Assembly (NCBI GenBank): GCA_002311025.1
Contig: DBYY01000009.1
Span: 62,001 to 126,000 of the forward strand
Length of the DNA stretch: 64,000 nucleotides
DNA from: Candidatus Proelusimicrobium tauri
GTDB lineage: Bacteria > Elusimicrobiota > Elusimicrobia > Elusimicrobiales > Elusimicrobiaceae
Direction of reading: 5' to 3'
Shown: positions 18,795 through 26,783 of the stretch, one piece after another
How positions within the stretch are numbered: position 1 is the first letter of the stretch
Layout of the letters: each line of letters begins with the position of its first letter
Notes under the pieces: generated by a model
Databases searched by the model: none
What the model was told of the DNA's origin: nothing
What the model saw: the letters and a program-made list of their open reading frames with translations, nothing else
Translations under genes and position numbers: made by a program

Positions 18795-18901
18795 ACAATC
18801 CTCCTTTTAGTTTACGGATATAGACCACATAAAATGCTCTATACCCTCTATCTTATATGTTTACTGCTTAACCTTTTTACTACTCTTTTACTTCTTTTTT
18901 G

Positions 18902-18927
18902 GGGGTTTTACTTAAGTCTTAAACCCC
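18902..18927. repeat. Inverted repeat between cluster genes 4 and 5
   Basis: GGGGTTT (18902-18908) and AAACCCC (18921-18927) flank a 12-base spacer that contains CTTAAG. The 172-base gap is the longest inside the cluster. No T run follows on the minus strand, so it may be an mRNA processing or attenuation structure instead of a terminator. Confidence 0.4.
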
Positions 18928-18966
18928 GTTTACTATGTCAAATCCGTTTATTTATAATATAGCATA

Positions 18967-20610
18967 TTAAGTGTTTGGTAAACTTGTTATATCGGTTATA
19001 TTACCGAAAGCAAAACCTTGTTCTATCATATTATCAAAATAGTTCCAACAATTTGTTTTATTATTACATTTATAGTCCACCCCCTCAATATCGTCCATAT
19101 CTATGTCAACATCTTGATCGGCCGCGACTTCGGCTTCTTCGGGGGTGTAATCGTTATTTATATAATGTCTGTATCTTCTATCCCATTTTCTTAATTTGGA
19201 AGATTTTATATTTGCCTCACCTGTTGAACCGAAAAGACTGATTCTTCTGCATTTTACAATCATGTGTGCTTTTTTAACGTGGGCAAGTTTAAGTGCTTGC
19301 GCCATCTTAGAGCAACTTTTAGCCGGTTGTGCTATCACTATACCGCATTGATTGGCAAATTGGTTGTTAATATCTCTCATTGTATCGCAAGCCTCTTTTA
19401 TAGAATCAACATAAGTGTTCCATTGGTCCCTTGCTATTTTCACGTTTCTATTATTACCTTGACCATAGCAACTGCCCGGTGTTTCCGTATTGTTAAAAGC
19501 GTTTGAAAGATTCTTCATGTTTCTTTTGTATTCTTGAATCATACCATATTGTGAAGAAAGCGTTTGATTATAGACACTCTTCATCTGTTGGCAAGCATTT
19601 ACGGCTTGAGCCCCTTGATTAAGCGCTTGTTGCGGATTACCGCTTGCGCCGGGGTGGGCAGTGTCTTCGTGTGTTATGATACTTTGGTCTTGCGGTGAAC
19701 CGCCGTCAAAAGCCGCTATGGCTATATCTTCTGCCGCAGTGGAATACTTTGCCCCCTTTGCATAACGGCTGAAGAAATAAGAATTACCGAGTTCTCTAAA
19801 TAAACCGTAAATAGGACGCCCGATTCTTGTATCGGTGCGGGTAAAATCAGGGTTGATTGAGCCGAAAATACTTGTTCCCGCTAAGGCCTTTGCCTGTAAT
19901 TTAACACGGTCATAAAGCATTTCATCTTTGTTTGCTAAAGACATAATATTGCCCGTACCGACAATATTTGAAAGATTACCGTCTTTTACTCCGATAATAC
20001 TTGCAATCTTATCTAAATCTTTTTGTTTTACGGGTTTGCCAAATGCTTCTGCCTGTTTGCCGGCCGCTGCGGCAAGGGCTTCCATAGCACCGCTTTGTGC
20101 CGCTTGAGCGGAAGCCGATATCTTTGTCGGGTCAAAACCTTTGGCAAGCAAGGCCGGATCATAGGTTATATCCCTATTAATAGTACTTTTATCAAAAGGT
20201 GTTATTTGACCGCCGAAAGATTTTTCAATCGCTATGGCTGTTTTGCTGTTTTCGGCATAGGCCTGGGCAAGCCTATCATTGTCAAAAGTTGAAAAAGGCG
20301 AAAGTCCGCCAATACTATCCCCGTTTACACTATATGAAAGGGAATTAGCATCGCGTAAAGACTCAATTTTGTTACCGCGTACACCTATTGCATAAGAGGC
20401 AAAATCCGACATTGTTAAGTCGCGAGTTGCGTCCGCACCAATACCAAGAACTTGGGCAATATACTTAAAGCCCGGTATATTGGAAGTAGGCACTACTACG
20501 GAAACCGTACCCAAAGCCGCAACCGCACCCAAAGTAAGCAATACTGCCCTTTTGCCAATTAAGGCGCGACTTTGTTTATTTGCTTGGTTTACGACTTTCG
20601 CCTTTTTCAT
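18967..20610 (-). CDS. Unrecognised membrane-anchored exported protein (cluster protein 4)
   Basis: 547 residues. A basic N-terminus and a single hydrophobic helix (about 22-40) suggest an anchored or signal-cleaved exported protein. The middle is Ala/Gly/Ser-rich and carries shared motif 2 (SYFFSRYAKGAKYSTAAEDI followed by AIAAFDGG, about 275-303). The C-terminal third (about 338-547) has about ten cysteines and helical stretches, ending in an Asp-rich segment (QDVDIDMDDIEGVDY) that could bind cations, then CNNKTNC. AAAGGA precedes the ATG. It lies 12 bases after cluster gene 3. Function unknown. Confidence 0.7.
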   Translation of the reverse strand: MKKAKVVNQANKQSRALIGKRAVLLTLGAVAALGTVSVVVPTSNIPGFKYIAQVLGIGADATRDLTMSDFASYAIGVRGNKIESLRDANSLSYSVNGDSIGGLSPFSTFDNDRLAQAYAENSKTAIAIEKSFGGQITPFDKSTINRDITYDPALLAKGFDPTKISASAQAAQSGAMEALAAAAGKQAEAFGKPVKQKDLDKIASIIGVKDGNLSNIVGTGNIMSLANKDEMLYDRVKLQAKALAGTSIFGSINPDFTRTDTRIGRPIYGLFRELGNSYFFSRYAKGAKYSTAAEDIAIAAFDGGSPQDQSIITHEDTAHPGASGNPQQALNQGAQAVNACQQMKSVYNQTLSSQYGMIQEYKRNMKNLSNAFNNTETPGSCYGQGNNRNVKIARDQWNTYVDSIKEACDTMRDINNQFANQCGIVIAQPAKSCSKMAQALKLAHVKKAHMIVKCRRISLFGSTGEANIKSSKLRKWDRRYRHYINNDYTPEEAEVAADQDVDIDMDDIEGVDYKCNNKTNCWNYFDNMIEQGFAFGNITDITSLPNT

Positions 20611-20622
20611 AACTTTATTCCT

Positions 20623-21261
20623 TTAGTAACTCTGAAAACTACTTTCCCCCATTTTACTTGTTTTTAAAGTCCCGATTACCGTCTTTTGTTGGTTTTTCGG
20701 TTGGGGTTTTTGTGTTTTGGGAGCGGTAAAAGTCTTTGCGGGACTTAATCCACCCGTTACCTGTGCAGGTTGACTTGCTTCAAGTTGCTTCATGGCTTGT
20801 TCTTCTTTCAAGCGTTCAAGTCTTTCTTCTTCCATTAAAGCGCGTTCTCTTGCTTGGATTTCTTCTTCGCGGCGCTTTTCTTCAAGTCTGATTCTTTCCT
20901 GCTCGGCTACCTTTGCTTCATACTCAGCAAGTTGTTCTTCATAGGCCCTTTTCTTGGGTGCTTCTTGCGTTGTGCTTACTTTAGAAACCATTTTCTTAAA
21001 ACCGGGGTTTATACCGCCACTATGGCTATAAATACTTTCCCTAGATTTAGGATTGGCATTTTTCCTTGCAATAGCATTTTCCCTAATAATTTTTTCAATC
21101 TGCTTTGCTCTAATACGGGGTGCTTCGTTTTTTATCTTGTTTTCCAAACTAAGAAAATATAACCCGGTAATAGAACAAGCAAATAGATAGAATAATATAA
21201 AGAACACCCAAACTATATTAAAACGCTTCGGAGTCAAATTTTGTGCAAATTCCCCACTCAT
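20623..21261 (-). CDS. Single-pass membrane protein with coiled coil and C-terminal shared motif (cluster protein 3)
   Basis: 212 residues. One transmembrane helix (about 15-37) is followed by a charged region and a Glu/Arg-rich coiled coil (about 105-170, with EERLERLKEEQAMKQLEAS). A Pro/Gln/Lys linker leads to the extreme C-terminus VIGTLKTSKMGESSFQSY, which matches an internal segment of cluster protein 2 (FKTSKMADSSTFD). A GGGGAGGA Shine-Dalgarno precedes the ATG. The topology (short cytoplasmic tail, membrane helix, long rod, peptide tag) resembles connector proteins of envelope machines such as TolA/TonB-like rods, but there is no homology that I recognise. Confidence 0.72.
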   Translation of the reverse strand: MSGEFAQNLTPKRFNIVWVFFILFYLFACSITGLYFLSLENKIKNEAPRIRAKQIEKIIRENAIARKNANPKSRESIYSHSGGINPGFKKMVSKVSTTQEAPKKRAYEEQLAEYEAKVAEQERIRLEEKRREEEIQARERALMEEERLERLKEEQAMKQLEASQPAQVTGGLSPAKTFTAPKTQKPQPKNQQKTVIGTLKTSKMGESSFQSY

Positions 21262-21282
21262 ATTATCCTCCCCTAGTATTAA

Positions 21283-22773
21283 CTATTTCTTCTTACCCAT
21301 TTTACCAAAGAAATGAGAAAGAGAGGTAGTCAAACCACCTGCTCCGGCACTACCGACAAGACCGACAAGTGCGTCAAATGCCTTTTGGGCAAGTTGGGCT
21401 GGACCAAAGGCTGCCAAGGCCCAAGAAGCCCACACACAACCGTCAAGAAGTCCGCCGATAACCCACGGGGCTGCCCAATCCCAACCGCTAGGTTTTATAG
21501 TTTCTATACCTGAAGAAGCCGCTAAATCTGCAAGTTGGCTTACATAAACGGTAGCGGCAATTTGGGAAGCAAGTATCGCCGCTGTTGCTGCTCCTGCTAA
21601 AACTAAAGCTGCTAACTCAGCCCAAGGAACACCCGTTTTTGCCAATATAGATATTGCAACGGAAGCAATAGATGCTGTCAAAATCATAGCCATCATACAA
21701 TCTTGAATCTTACCGAGAATATCATTATATTTCTGCATGGCTTCTTCTACATCGTCAATTTGTTCTTGAATACCGCTAATATCAAAATCTGCATCTCCAC
21801 CTGCCATTTCCTGTAAATTAGCACGCGCGGCTGCTTGTAAATTTTCACCTTGTAATTGAGCAACGGGAGATTCTTTACTACCGTCAAAAGCCGCTGCGGC
21901 ATCGGCAGCACCTTTCTCCATATCAGAGATGGAAACGGCTTGTTTACCTGATCTGGAATATTGTTTTGCGCGGATTAAATCGCCTTGAATTTCCGCATGT
22001 TGCCCCAAAGAACTGCGCCCGGCACCTGTGCCTTTTGCTTCAGTATTTTTGCTACCCATAGCACTTAAATGACCGCCCTTTGCACCTTGTAAATTAACAT
22101 TTGCAAGACCGTTTGCCTGTGCTAAAGTAACAGTAGAAGAATCAACTGTTCCCACGCCGCCCATAGCACCGCCGGTGCCATAGGTCATAGAGGTAGAACC
22201 TTGCGACATATTATCAAAAGTGGAGGAATCCGCCATTTTACTTGTTTTAAAAGCGGCTTTTGTTTGACCGGCAATAGCCTTTCCTTGAGCAATTTTTGCA
22301 TCTCTTTTTGCTTTTAAAGCAGAGGCATCTTCTTTAGCAATATCTACCTTAATAGTTTTTGAAGTTCCCATCCCTTCAATTTCACCGTCGCCGTATGACT
22401 GGGTATTGTCTTGAACGTTTGCTAGTTTATCTGCTTCACCTTGAACGGCAGAACCGGCAGCACCGCCTAAATTCTTTTTGTTAAAAGCGAGATTCTCTGT
22501 TCCCCTTATAGCAACTTTGCCATCACTTTGCCCCTGTGCAAAATCACGGGCAGAGAGGATATCTTCTGCGCTTGTGCCTTCGTAAGCAGAGTTATAAGAA
22601 TAACCGCTGCGTTCCATAGCGTTTGAAGCAAAACCTTGTTCGACATCGCCTTTACTGGTAAAATTATTTATTAAACCGACACCGACAACTAAGGTTGCTA
22701 CAGTTATGGCGCCACCAACAATCATTTGTTTTGAAACAGCGCCGATATTGTTTAATATTGCTCTCATTTTCAT
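21283..22773 (-). CDS. Unrecognised Ala/Gly-rich membrane protein (cluster protein 2)
   Basis: 496 residues from ATG 22773, which has GGAGGA 7 bases upstream; an earlier in-frame ATG at 22788 spans that site and is unlikely. A hydrophobic helix (about 17-35) precedes a low-complexity exported region with shared motif 1 (FKTSKMADSSTFD, about 172-186) and shared motif 2 (LIRAKQYSRSGK then AAAAFDG, about 262-300). The C-terminal 170 residues hold an amphipathic helix with a Cys and two or three hydrophobic helices (AELAALVLAGAATAAILAS and PWVIGGLLDGCVWASWALAA), so the C-terminus may re-enter a membrane. It ends GKMGKKK. Function unknown. Confidence 0.7.
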   Translation of the reverse strand: MKMRAILNNIGAVSKQMIVGGAITVATLVVGVGLINNFTSKGDVEQGFASNAMERSGYSYNSAYEGTSAEDILSARDFAQGQSDGKVAIRGTENLAFNKKNLGGAAGSAVQGEADKLANVQDNTQSYGDGEIEGMGTSKTIKVDIAKEDASALKAKRDAKIAQGKAIAGQTKAAFKTSKMADSSTFDNMSQGSTSMTYGTGGAMGGVGTVDSSTVTLAQANGLANVNLQGAKGGHLSAMGSKNTEAKGTGAGRSSLGQHAEIQGDLIRAKQYSRSGKQAVSISDMEKGAADAAAAFDGSKESPVAQLQGENLQAAARANLQEMAGGDADFDISGIQEQIDDVEEAMQKYNDILGKIQDCMMAMILTASIASVAISILAKTGVPWAELAALVLAGAATAAILASQIAATVYVSQLADLAASSGIETIKPSGWDWAAPWVIGGLLDGCVWASWALAAFGPAQLAQKAFDALVGLVGSAGAGGLTTSLSHFFGKMGKKK

Positions 22774-22836
22774 TTTATTTTCCTCCAAATTTATTTTTTG
22801 TTACACCTTTCATTTTTCTTCACTAAAATAAGTGCT

Positions 22837-23880
22837 CTATGTCGTTCCATTGCCACCGCCTATACTGTTAAAACCATAATTAATAGCGGCCGTAGCACAG
22901 GTTTTAAATAAGTCGAGCAAAGCCGGTCCCCAGAAACACGAAAAGGACATTTTATTTTTCATTTCTGCACAAGGGTCAGAATTGGCTACGGCATCCTCTG
23001 CGGCCTCATTGATATCATTTTTTAAATCCGTTAAATCTTTATCATTAGCAAGTTTTTTAAGTTCTTCCGGATTAAACTTTTCCGCCAATTCTTCAGTTGC
23101 GTCAACAAGTCCGTCATCTTCTGCTTCTATATTATTATCTGTAAAAGCATCTATCATTGCCTGTCCGGCTACATCTGAATTTTTACTGTCCGCACCTCTT
23201 TGGCTTTCCTCATAAGCACGGGTTAAACTGGATATTCTTCTGCCCGGTGTATTTGCCGAAGCAACAAGTTGTTGTGAACCATAAGCACCGGCATTATTAT
23301 TTTTTGCACCTTTACCGCCGTTTTGTCCGGGTTTATCCTGACTTGTCCAAATAGAACCGCTAACTCCGCTTGAACCACCGCTTACTGAAACCATTCCGCT
23401 TCTTGCCATATTACCGGTTGAAGTTTTGGGGCTATTCCTTTGAGTATAAGTTGGGGTTCTTTGAACACCTCTTGTTTGTTTTTTCTTTTTTGTCCTGCGT
23501 GCCTGTAAATATTCTTTATCTGCAGCGGGAGGCACACCCTTTACTTTATCAACCTGTTGTCTTTCCTCTTTTTGTTTTTTAGTAAATAACCCACCGAAAA
23601 CTTTTTGTTGAGGAATATCTTTATATCTATCTATTTCAAGCAAAGCCTTTTCCGCTTCGTCATCAACTTCCAAATCGGCAAGGTCAACAGCAATATTTTT
23701 ATAGGCATTGCCGGAAGGTTTTTCTTCCCCATTAGTTAAAAACGGAACAAAAATAGTAATTAAAAATATTGCTGACACACAACAGGAAACTATGGTATAT
23801 AATTTCCTTTCCTCTTTTTGTTTTTTGGTTTTAGAATCTTTAAGAATTATTCCAAAACTTTTTTGTTTTTGTTCTGCCAT
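22837..23880 (-). CDS. Single-pass membrane-anchored exported protein, first gene of the envelope cluster (cluster protein 1)
   Basis: 347 residues from ATG 23880 (AGGGGA upstream). A TTG at 23940 in the same frame has AGGAG 9 bases upstream, which would add 20 residues; I prefer the ATG. A Lys-rich cytoplasmic tail and a transmembrane helix (about 28-48, ending VPFLTNGEE) are similar to those of cluster protein 5 (LPFLSRESG). Then follow a basic linker, shared motif 1 (TGNMARSGMVSVSGG, about 152-166), a Gly/Asn-rich stretch, shared motif 2 (LTRAYEESQRGAD then AMIDAF, about 219-250), an acidic helix and a C-terminal segment with three Cys (DPCAEMKNKMSFSCFWG). Function unknown. Confidence 0.72.
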   Translation of the reverse strand: MAEQKQKSFGIILKDSKTKKQKEERKLYTIVSCCVSAIFLITIFVPFLTNGEEKPSGNAYKNIAVDLADLEVDDEAEKALLEIDRYKDIPQQKVFGGLFTKKQKEERQQVDKVKGVPPAADKEYLQARRTKKKKQTRGVQRTPTYTQRNSPKTSTGNMARSGMVSVSGGSSGVSGSIWTSQDKPGQNGGKGAKNNNAGAYGSQQLVASANTPGRRISSLTRAYEESQRGADSKNSDVAGQAMIDAFTDNNIEAEDDGLVDATEELAEKFNPEELKKLANDKDLTDLKNDINEAAEDAVANSDPCAEMKNKMSFSCFWGPALLDLFKTCATAAINYGFNSIGGGNGTT

Positions 23881-23946
23881 AATTTTTCCCCTTTTAATTT
23901 GTCTTTCTTTCACTCTATAATAATTAAAATTATAAGACAAAAAATT

Positions 23947-23994
23947 TTACTCCTGCTGACCCGTAACCCATAACTTCAGGAAACGCTCAAACAT
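23947..23994 (-). CDS. Putative 15-residue leader peptide ORF upstream of the envelope cluster
   Basis: ATG at 23994 opens a 15-codon frame (MFERFLKLWVTGQQE) ending in TAA at 23947, 7 bases before the TTG at 23940. AAAGGG lies about 9 bases upstream of its ATG. Codons CTG, AAG, CAG and GAG are unusual here, where neighbours favour CTT/TTA, AAA, CAA and GAA. It lies wholly within the transcribed leader. It may be a regulatory upstream ORF, or its bases may be constrained as RNA structure; translation is not proven. Confidence 0.35.
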   Translation of the reverse strand: MFERFLKLWVTGQQE

Positions 23995-24008
23995 GGAGTT
24001 TGCCCTTT

Positions 24009-24023
24009 GGTGCACCCTGCACC
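24009..24023 (-). promoter_or_regulatory. Hairpin at the 5' end of the envelope-cluster mRNA
   Basis: GGTGCA-GGG-TGCACC forms a 6-base-pair stem with a three-base loop at the predicted transcription start. Downstream sequence includes AAAGGGCAAAC and GGGTTACGG, which recall the conserved ends of cyclic-di-GMP-I (GEMM) riboswitches, but the segment between them is too short for the standard fold. Confidence 0.4.
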
Positions 24024-24030
24024 TACTACT

Positions 24031-24059
24031 AGTATATACCCTTTTTTAAAATTTGTCAA
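24031..24059 (-). promoter_or_regulatory. Strong sigma70-type promoter of the envelope cluster
   Basis: Minus-strand TTGACA (24054-24059), 17-base spacer, TATACT (24031-24036). This is the best promoter in the window apart from that of the cold-shock gene and implies high expression of the five genes downstream. Confidence 0.88.
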
Positions 24060-24121
24060 GGGGTATTTTTAAAATTTCGCTTGTTTATTTATTAGCATAT
24101 ATGTGTGATATATATGTTATA

Positions 24122-25186
24122 TTAAGTGAGACTTTCTAAATAAGTCCTTAAACCTTCTTTTTTAGCACGGGCAACGGCCTTATCGTAGATAGTATCGGCA
24201 AGTTTCTTTTGCCCTTGTAAATAATAGATTTGCGCAAGACTGATTTCCGTCAATAATTGACCGCGTATTTCATCACTTGCACCAAAAAGTTTTTTGGCCT
24301 CGAGTAAAGTTTTTAAAGCACCTTTCAAATTGCCCTGATGTTTCAAAATATCCGCTTTACCCCATTTAACAAAACCAAGGTCCACAGTGTCATTGATGGA
24401 AGAATATAATTTATCGGCAACAATATAATGCCTCATTGCTTTTTTATATTCACCGAGTTGGCGAAGACCGTTAGCAAGCCCGCAATTTGTATATGCCTTA
24501 CCGAAGATATCGTCGGTATTTTTAAAAAGTTTTGCCGCAAGTTGATAATTTTTTACACACTCTTTTATATTGCCGGCAATTCTGCTGATACCGGCAAGTC
24601 CGCAAACACCGTAAGCAAAAGCAATTTTATCTTTTGCGCGTTTAGCAAGTGTGATTGACTTTTTAAATTCCGAAATCCCCTGAGCAAAATTACCTTCAAG
24701 ACGGCTGATACCGCCTAAGGCCCAGTAAATAAAACTTTGTCCTGCTATTTCGCCTTGCTCTTGATAATAATTCAAAGTAGTATTTAATAAAACTTTAGAA
24801 TCCTGCAATTTGCCTTGCGCTCTTAAAGCCAGCGCGCGTTCTTGCAGTGCTAAGACGGCAAAATCTTCAAGTTCTTCTTTTTGGGCAATTTTTTCGGCAA
24901 GACTTGCGCTTTTATAAGCGCTTGCGGCTTTGCCTAAAGTGCGCTGACATTTAGCAAGAGCCAACAGTAAATCAATTTTATCTTCCACCGCTGATTTTGA
25001 AAGATTTTTTAAGGCCTGTTCATAGATACTTATAGCCTCTTCAAAATTGCCAAGCATCCTTTGCGCTTCTGCAAGCACAAAAAGAATCTGGGCATCTTTT
25101 GTTTTAACTTTGCCAAGTTCTTTTAAAACTTGGGCGGGTTTATTTTGGTCAAGCAAGTCTTCAAAATAAGCGGCTGATTTTTGCAT
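24122..25186 (-). CDS. TPR-repeat protein, cytoplasmic
   Basis: 354 residues made almost entirely of TPR-like helical pairs (about eight; for example YGVCGLAGISRIAGNIKECV and YTNCGLANGLRQLGEYKKAM). There is no signal peptide or membrane helix, so it is probably cytoplasmic. The consensus, with AxGxxxxxG and longer repeats of about 40 residues, is of the Kinesin-light-chain/TPR_12 type. It starts 2 bases after the GH57 gene stop and is surely in the same operon as the branching enzyme and DUF4912 protein. The partner is unknown; a scaffold for glycogen metabolism is a guess from context. Confidence 0.78.
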   Translation of the reverse strand: MQKSAAYFEDLLDQNKPAQVLKELGKVKTKDAQILFVLAEAQRMLGNFEEAISIYEQALKNLSKSAVEDKIDLLLALAKCQRTLGKAASAYKSASLAEKIAQKEELEDFAVLALQERALALRAQGKLQDSKVLLNTTLNYYQEQGEIAGQSFIYWALGGISRLEGNFAQGISEFKKSITLAKRAKDKIAFAYGVCGLAGISRIAGNIKECVKNYQLAAKLFKNTDDIFGKAYTNCGLANGLRQLGEYKKAMRHYIVADKLYSSINDTVDLGFVKWGKADILKHQGNLKGALKTLLEAKKLFGASDEIRGQLLTEISLAQIYYLQGQKKLADTIYDKAVARAKKEGLRTYLESLT

Positions 25187-25188
25187 AA

Positions 25189-26778
25189 TTAACTTTTGTA
25201 AACCTCGTAATTTATATATGGGAAGATATTATCTTTCTGCTCTAAATCGTAGACATATCCTTCGTCAATTCTATTACCCATAATCATTTCATAAAGGGCA
25301 ATAAAGCGTTGAATATGGTCTTTTGTGCGTTTAGTAGAATATTCTTTTGCAGTTCCGACGGTCATTAAAAATGCCCAATCGGAAGATTGCATTAAAACAA
25401 GTTCTCTTGCGGCTTGGTTTAAGGCCCTTCTCAAAACGCCTTCGGCAGAAGGAAATTTATTTGCCATTTCAATCATTCTTTGCGCGGCTTTAATAAGGTG
25501 TCTGTAAATCCAATCATTACCGCTGTTTAACCAAACATCGTGGTAACCCTTATCACCCCAAGAGGACATAGAAGGTTGCGCAACTTGATTGACGGGATAT
25601 TTTTGTAAATATTCCATAGGTGTAATAAGTTTAATATCTTTTTGGTCATAATAAACTTTCTTAAAAAGATATTCCAAAAATTCTATACCTTCATACCACC
25701 AGTGTCCGTATAACTCGGCATCATACATAGAAACTACTAAAGGTTTTCTATCGGTAATAACACTGGCAAGATATTCAATTTGTTTTTGGCGGTTGAACAT
25801 AAAATTGCCTGCGTGGCTGGCTGCGACTTCGCGTGCGTGACTTGGATAGTAAGGTTGCTTTTGATTCAAAGAAACTTTACCCGTAATTTTATGGTATTTC
25901 ATACCGATATTTCTTCTAACACCGTCACTATGTAAATAAGGTTTTATATATTCATAGTCAAGGTCATAGCCCAGATCGCGGTAGAACTCCCTGTAATTAG
26001 GATCGCCGGGGTAGCCGCTTTCTGCGCTCCAAACCTGCTGGGCAGATTCCATATCACGCGCAAAAGCCGCCACGCCGTTTGGCGTATAAACAGGTGCATA
26101 AATACCGTATTTCGGGCGCGGAACAGCGTGCATCACGCCGTGTGATTCCATAAAGAAAAATCTAATTCCTTCTTCCTGTAAGAACTTATCATCACCTGGG
26201 TTATAGGCACATTCGGCAAGCCAAATACCTCTGGGTCCTCTACCGAAATGGCGTTTATAATCTTCCACGGCAATTTTAATTTGAGCGCGCACACTTTCTC
26301 TATGAACCTGTAAAGGCAAATAACCGTGTGTAGCGCAGCAAGTAATAATTTCAAGTTTACCCATATCTTGGAATTTCTTAAAACCTTCCAAAATTCTGCC
26401 GTGATAATAATTTTCAAAAAGTTCCTGATAGCGCAAAAATTTATTTCTGTACATTTGCGCAACTTCGGCAAATTCGGTATTTTTTGTGCGTTCAATTTCC
26501 TTTGCACTTAACTCTATTCTTTGGTTTAAATAATTTCTAAAACGGGAAATCAATAACTCATCGCTCATCATTGCACACAAAGGCGGTGTTAAGGACATTG
26601 TTATTCTAAAATCAACGCCTTCTCTTGTTAAATTTTCATAGACATTAAGCAAGGGCAAATAAGTTTCCACCATTGCTTCAAAGAACCAATCTTCTTCAAG
26701 AAAATCGGGGTATTCGGGGTGTCTGATAAAAGGTAAATGAGCGTGTAAAACTAAGGATAAATAGCCTTTTTCTTCCAT
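25189..26778 (-). CDS. GH57 family 1,4-alpha-glucan branching enzyme (DUF1957 type)
   Basis: 529 residues. The N-terminal GH57 barrel opens with LSLVLHAHLPFIRHPE. The catalytic nucleophile is the Glu in GIWLAECAYNPG, and the acid/base Asp is in VVSMYDAELYGHWWYEG, the arrangement known for GH57 branching enzymes. A helical C-terminal domain follows. It would introduce alpha-1,6 branches into glycogen-like glucans in the cytoplasm. The gene sits between a DUF4912 protein and a TPR protein with gaps of 5 and 2 bases, an operon. The pairing with DUF4912 is one I recall from other genomes. MalQ, elsewhere in the window, belongs to the same pathway. Confidence 0.88.
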   Translation of the reverse strand: MEEKGYLSLVLHAHLPFIRHPEYPDFLEEDWFFEAMVETYLPLLNVYENLTREGVDFRITMSLTPPLCAMMSDELLISRFRNYLNQRIELSAKEIERTKNTEFAEVAQMYRNKFLRYQELFENYYHGRILEGFKKFQDMGKLEIITCCATHGYLPLQVHRESVRAQIKIAVEDYKRHFGRGPRGIWLAECAYNPGDDKFLQEEGIRFFFMESHGVMHAVPRPKYGIYAPVYTPNGVAAFARDMESAQQVWSAESGYPGDPNYREFYRDLGYDLDYEYIKPYLHSDGVRRNIGMKYHKITGKVSLNQKQPYYPSHAREVAASHAGNFMFNRQKQIEYLASVITDRKPLVVSMYDAELYGHWWYEGIEFLEYLFKKVYYDQKDIKLITPMEYLQKYPVNQVAQPSMSSWGDKGYHDVWLNSGNDWIYRHLIKAAQRMIEMANKFPSAEGVLRRALNQAARELVLMQSSDWAFLMTVGTAKEYSTKRTKDHIQRFIALYEMIMGNRIDEGYVYDLEQKDNIFPYINYEVYKS

Positions 26779-26783
26779 AAAAG

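Noticed and set aside
18913..18941. Promoter before cluster gene 5 (TTGACA at 18936-18941)
   Set aside because: The expected -10 position reads GACTTA, a poor match, and overlaps the inverted repeat.
23941..24023. Full cyclic-di-GMP-I (GEMM) riboswitch
   Set aside because: Only the AAAGGGCAAAC-like and GGTTAC-like ends match; the 28 bases between them lack the GCAAAGC core and a second helix. Kept as a hypothesis, not a feature.
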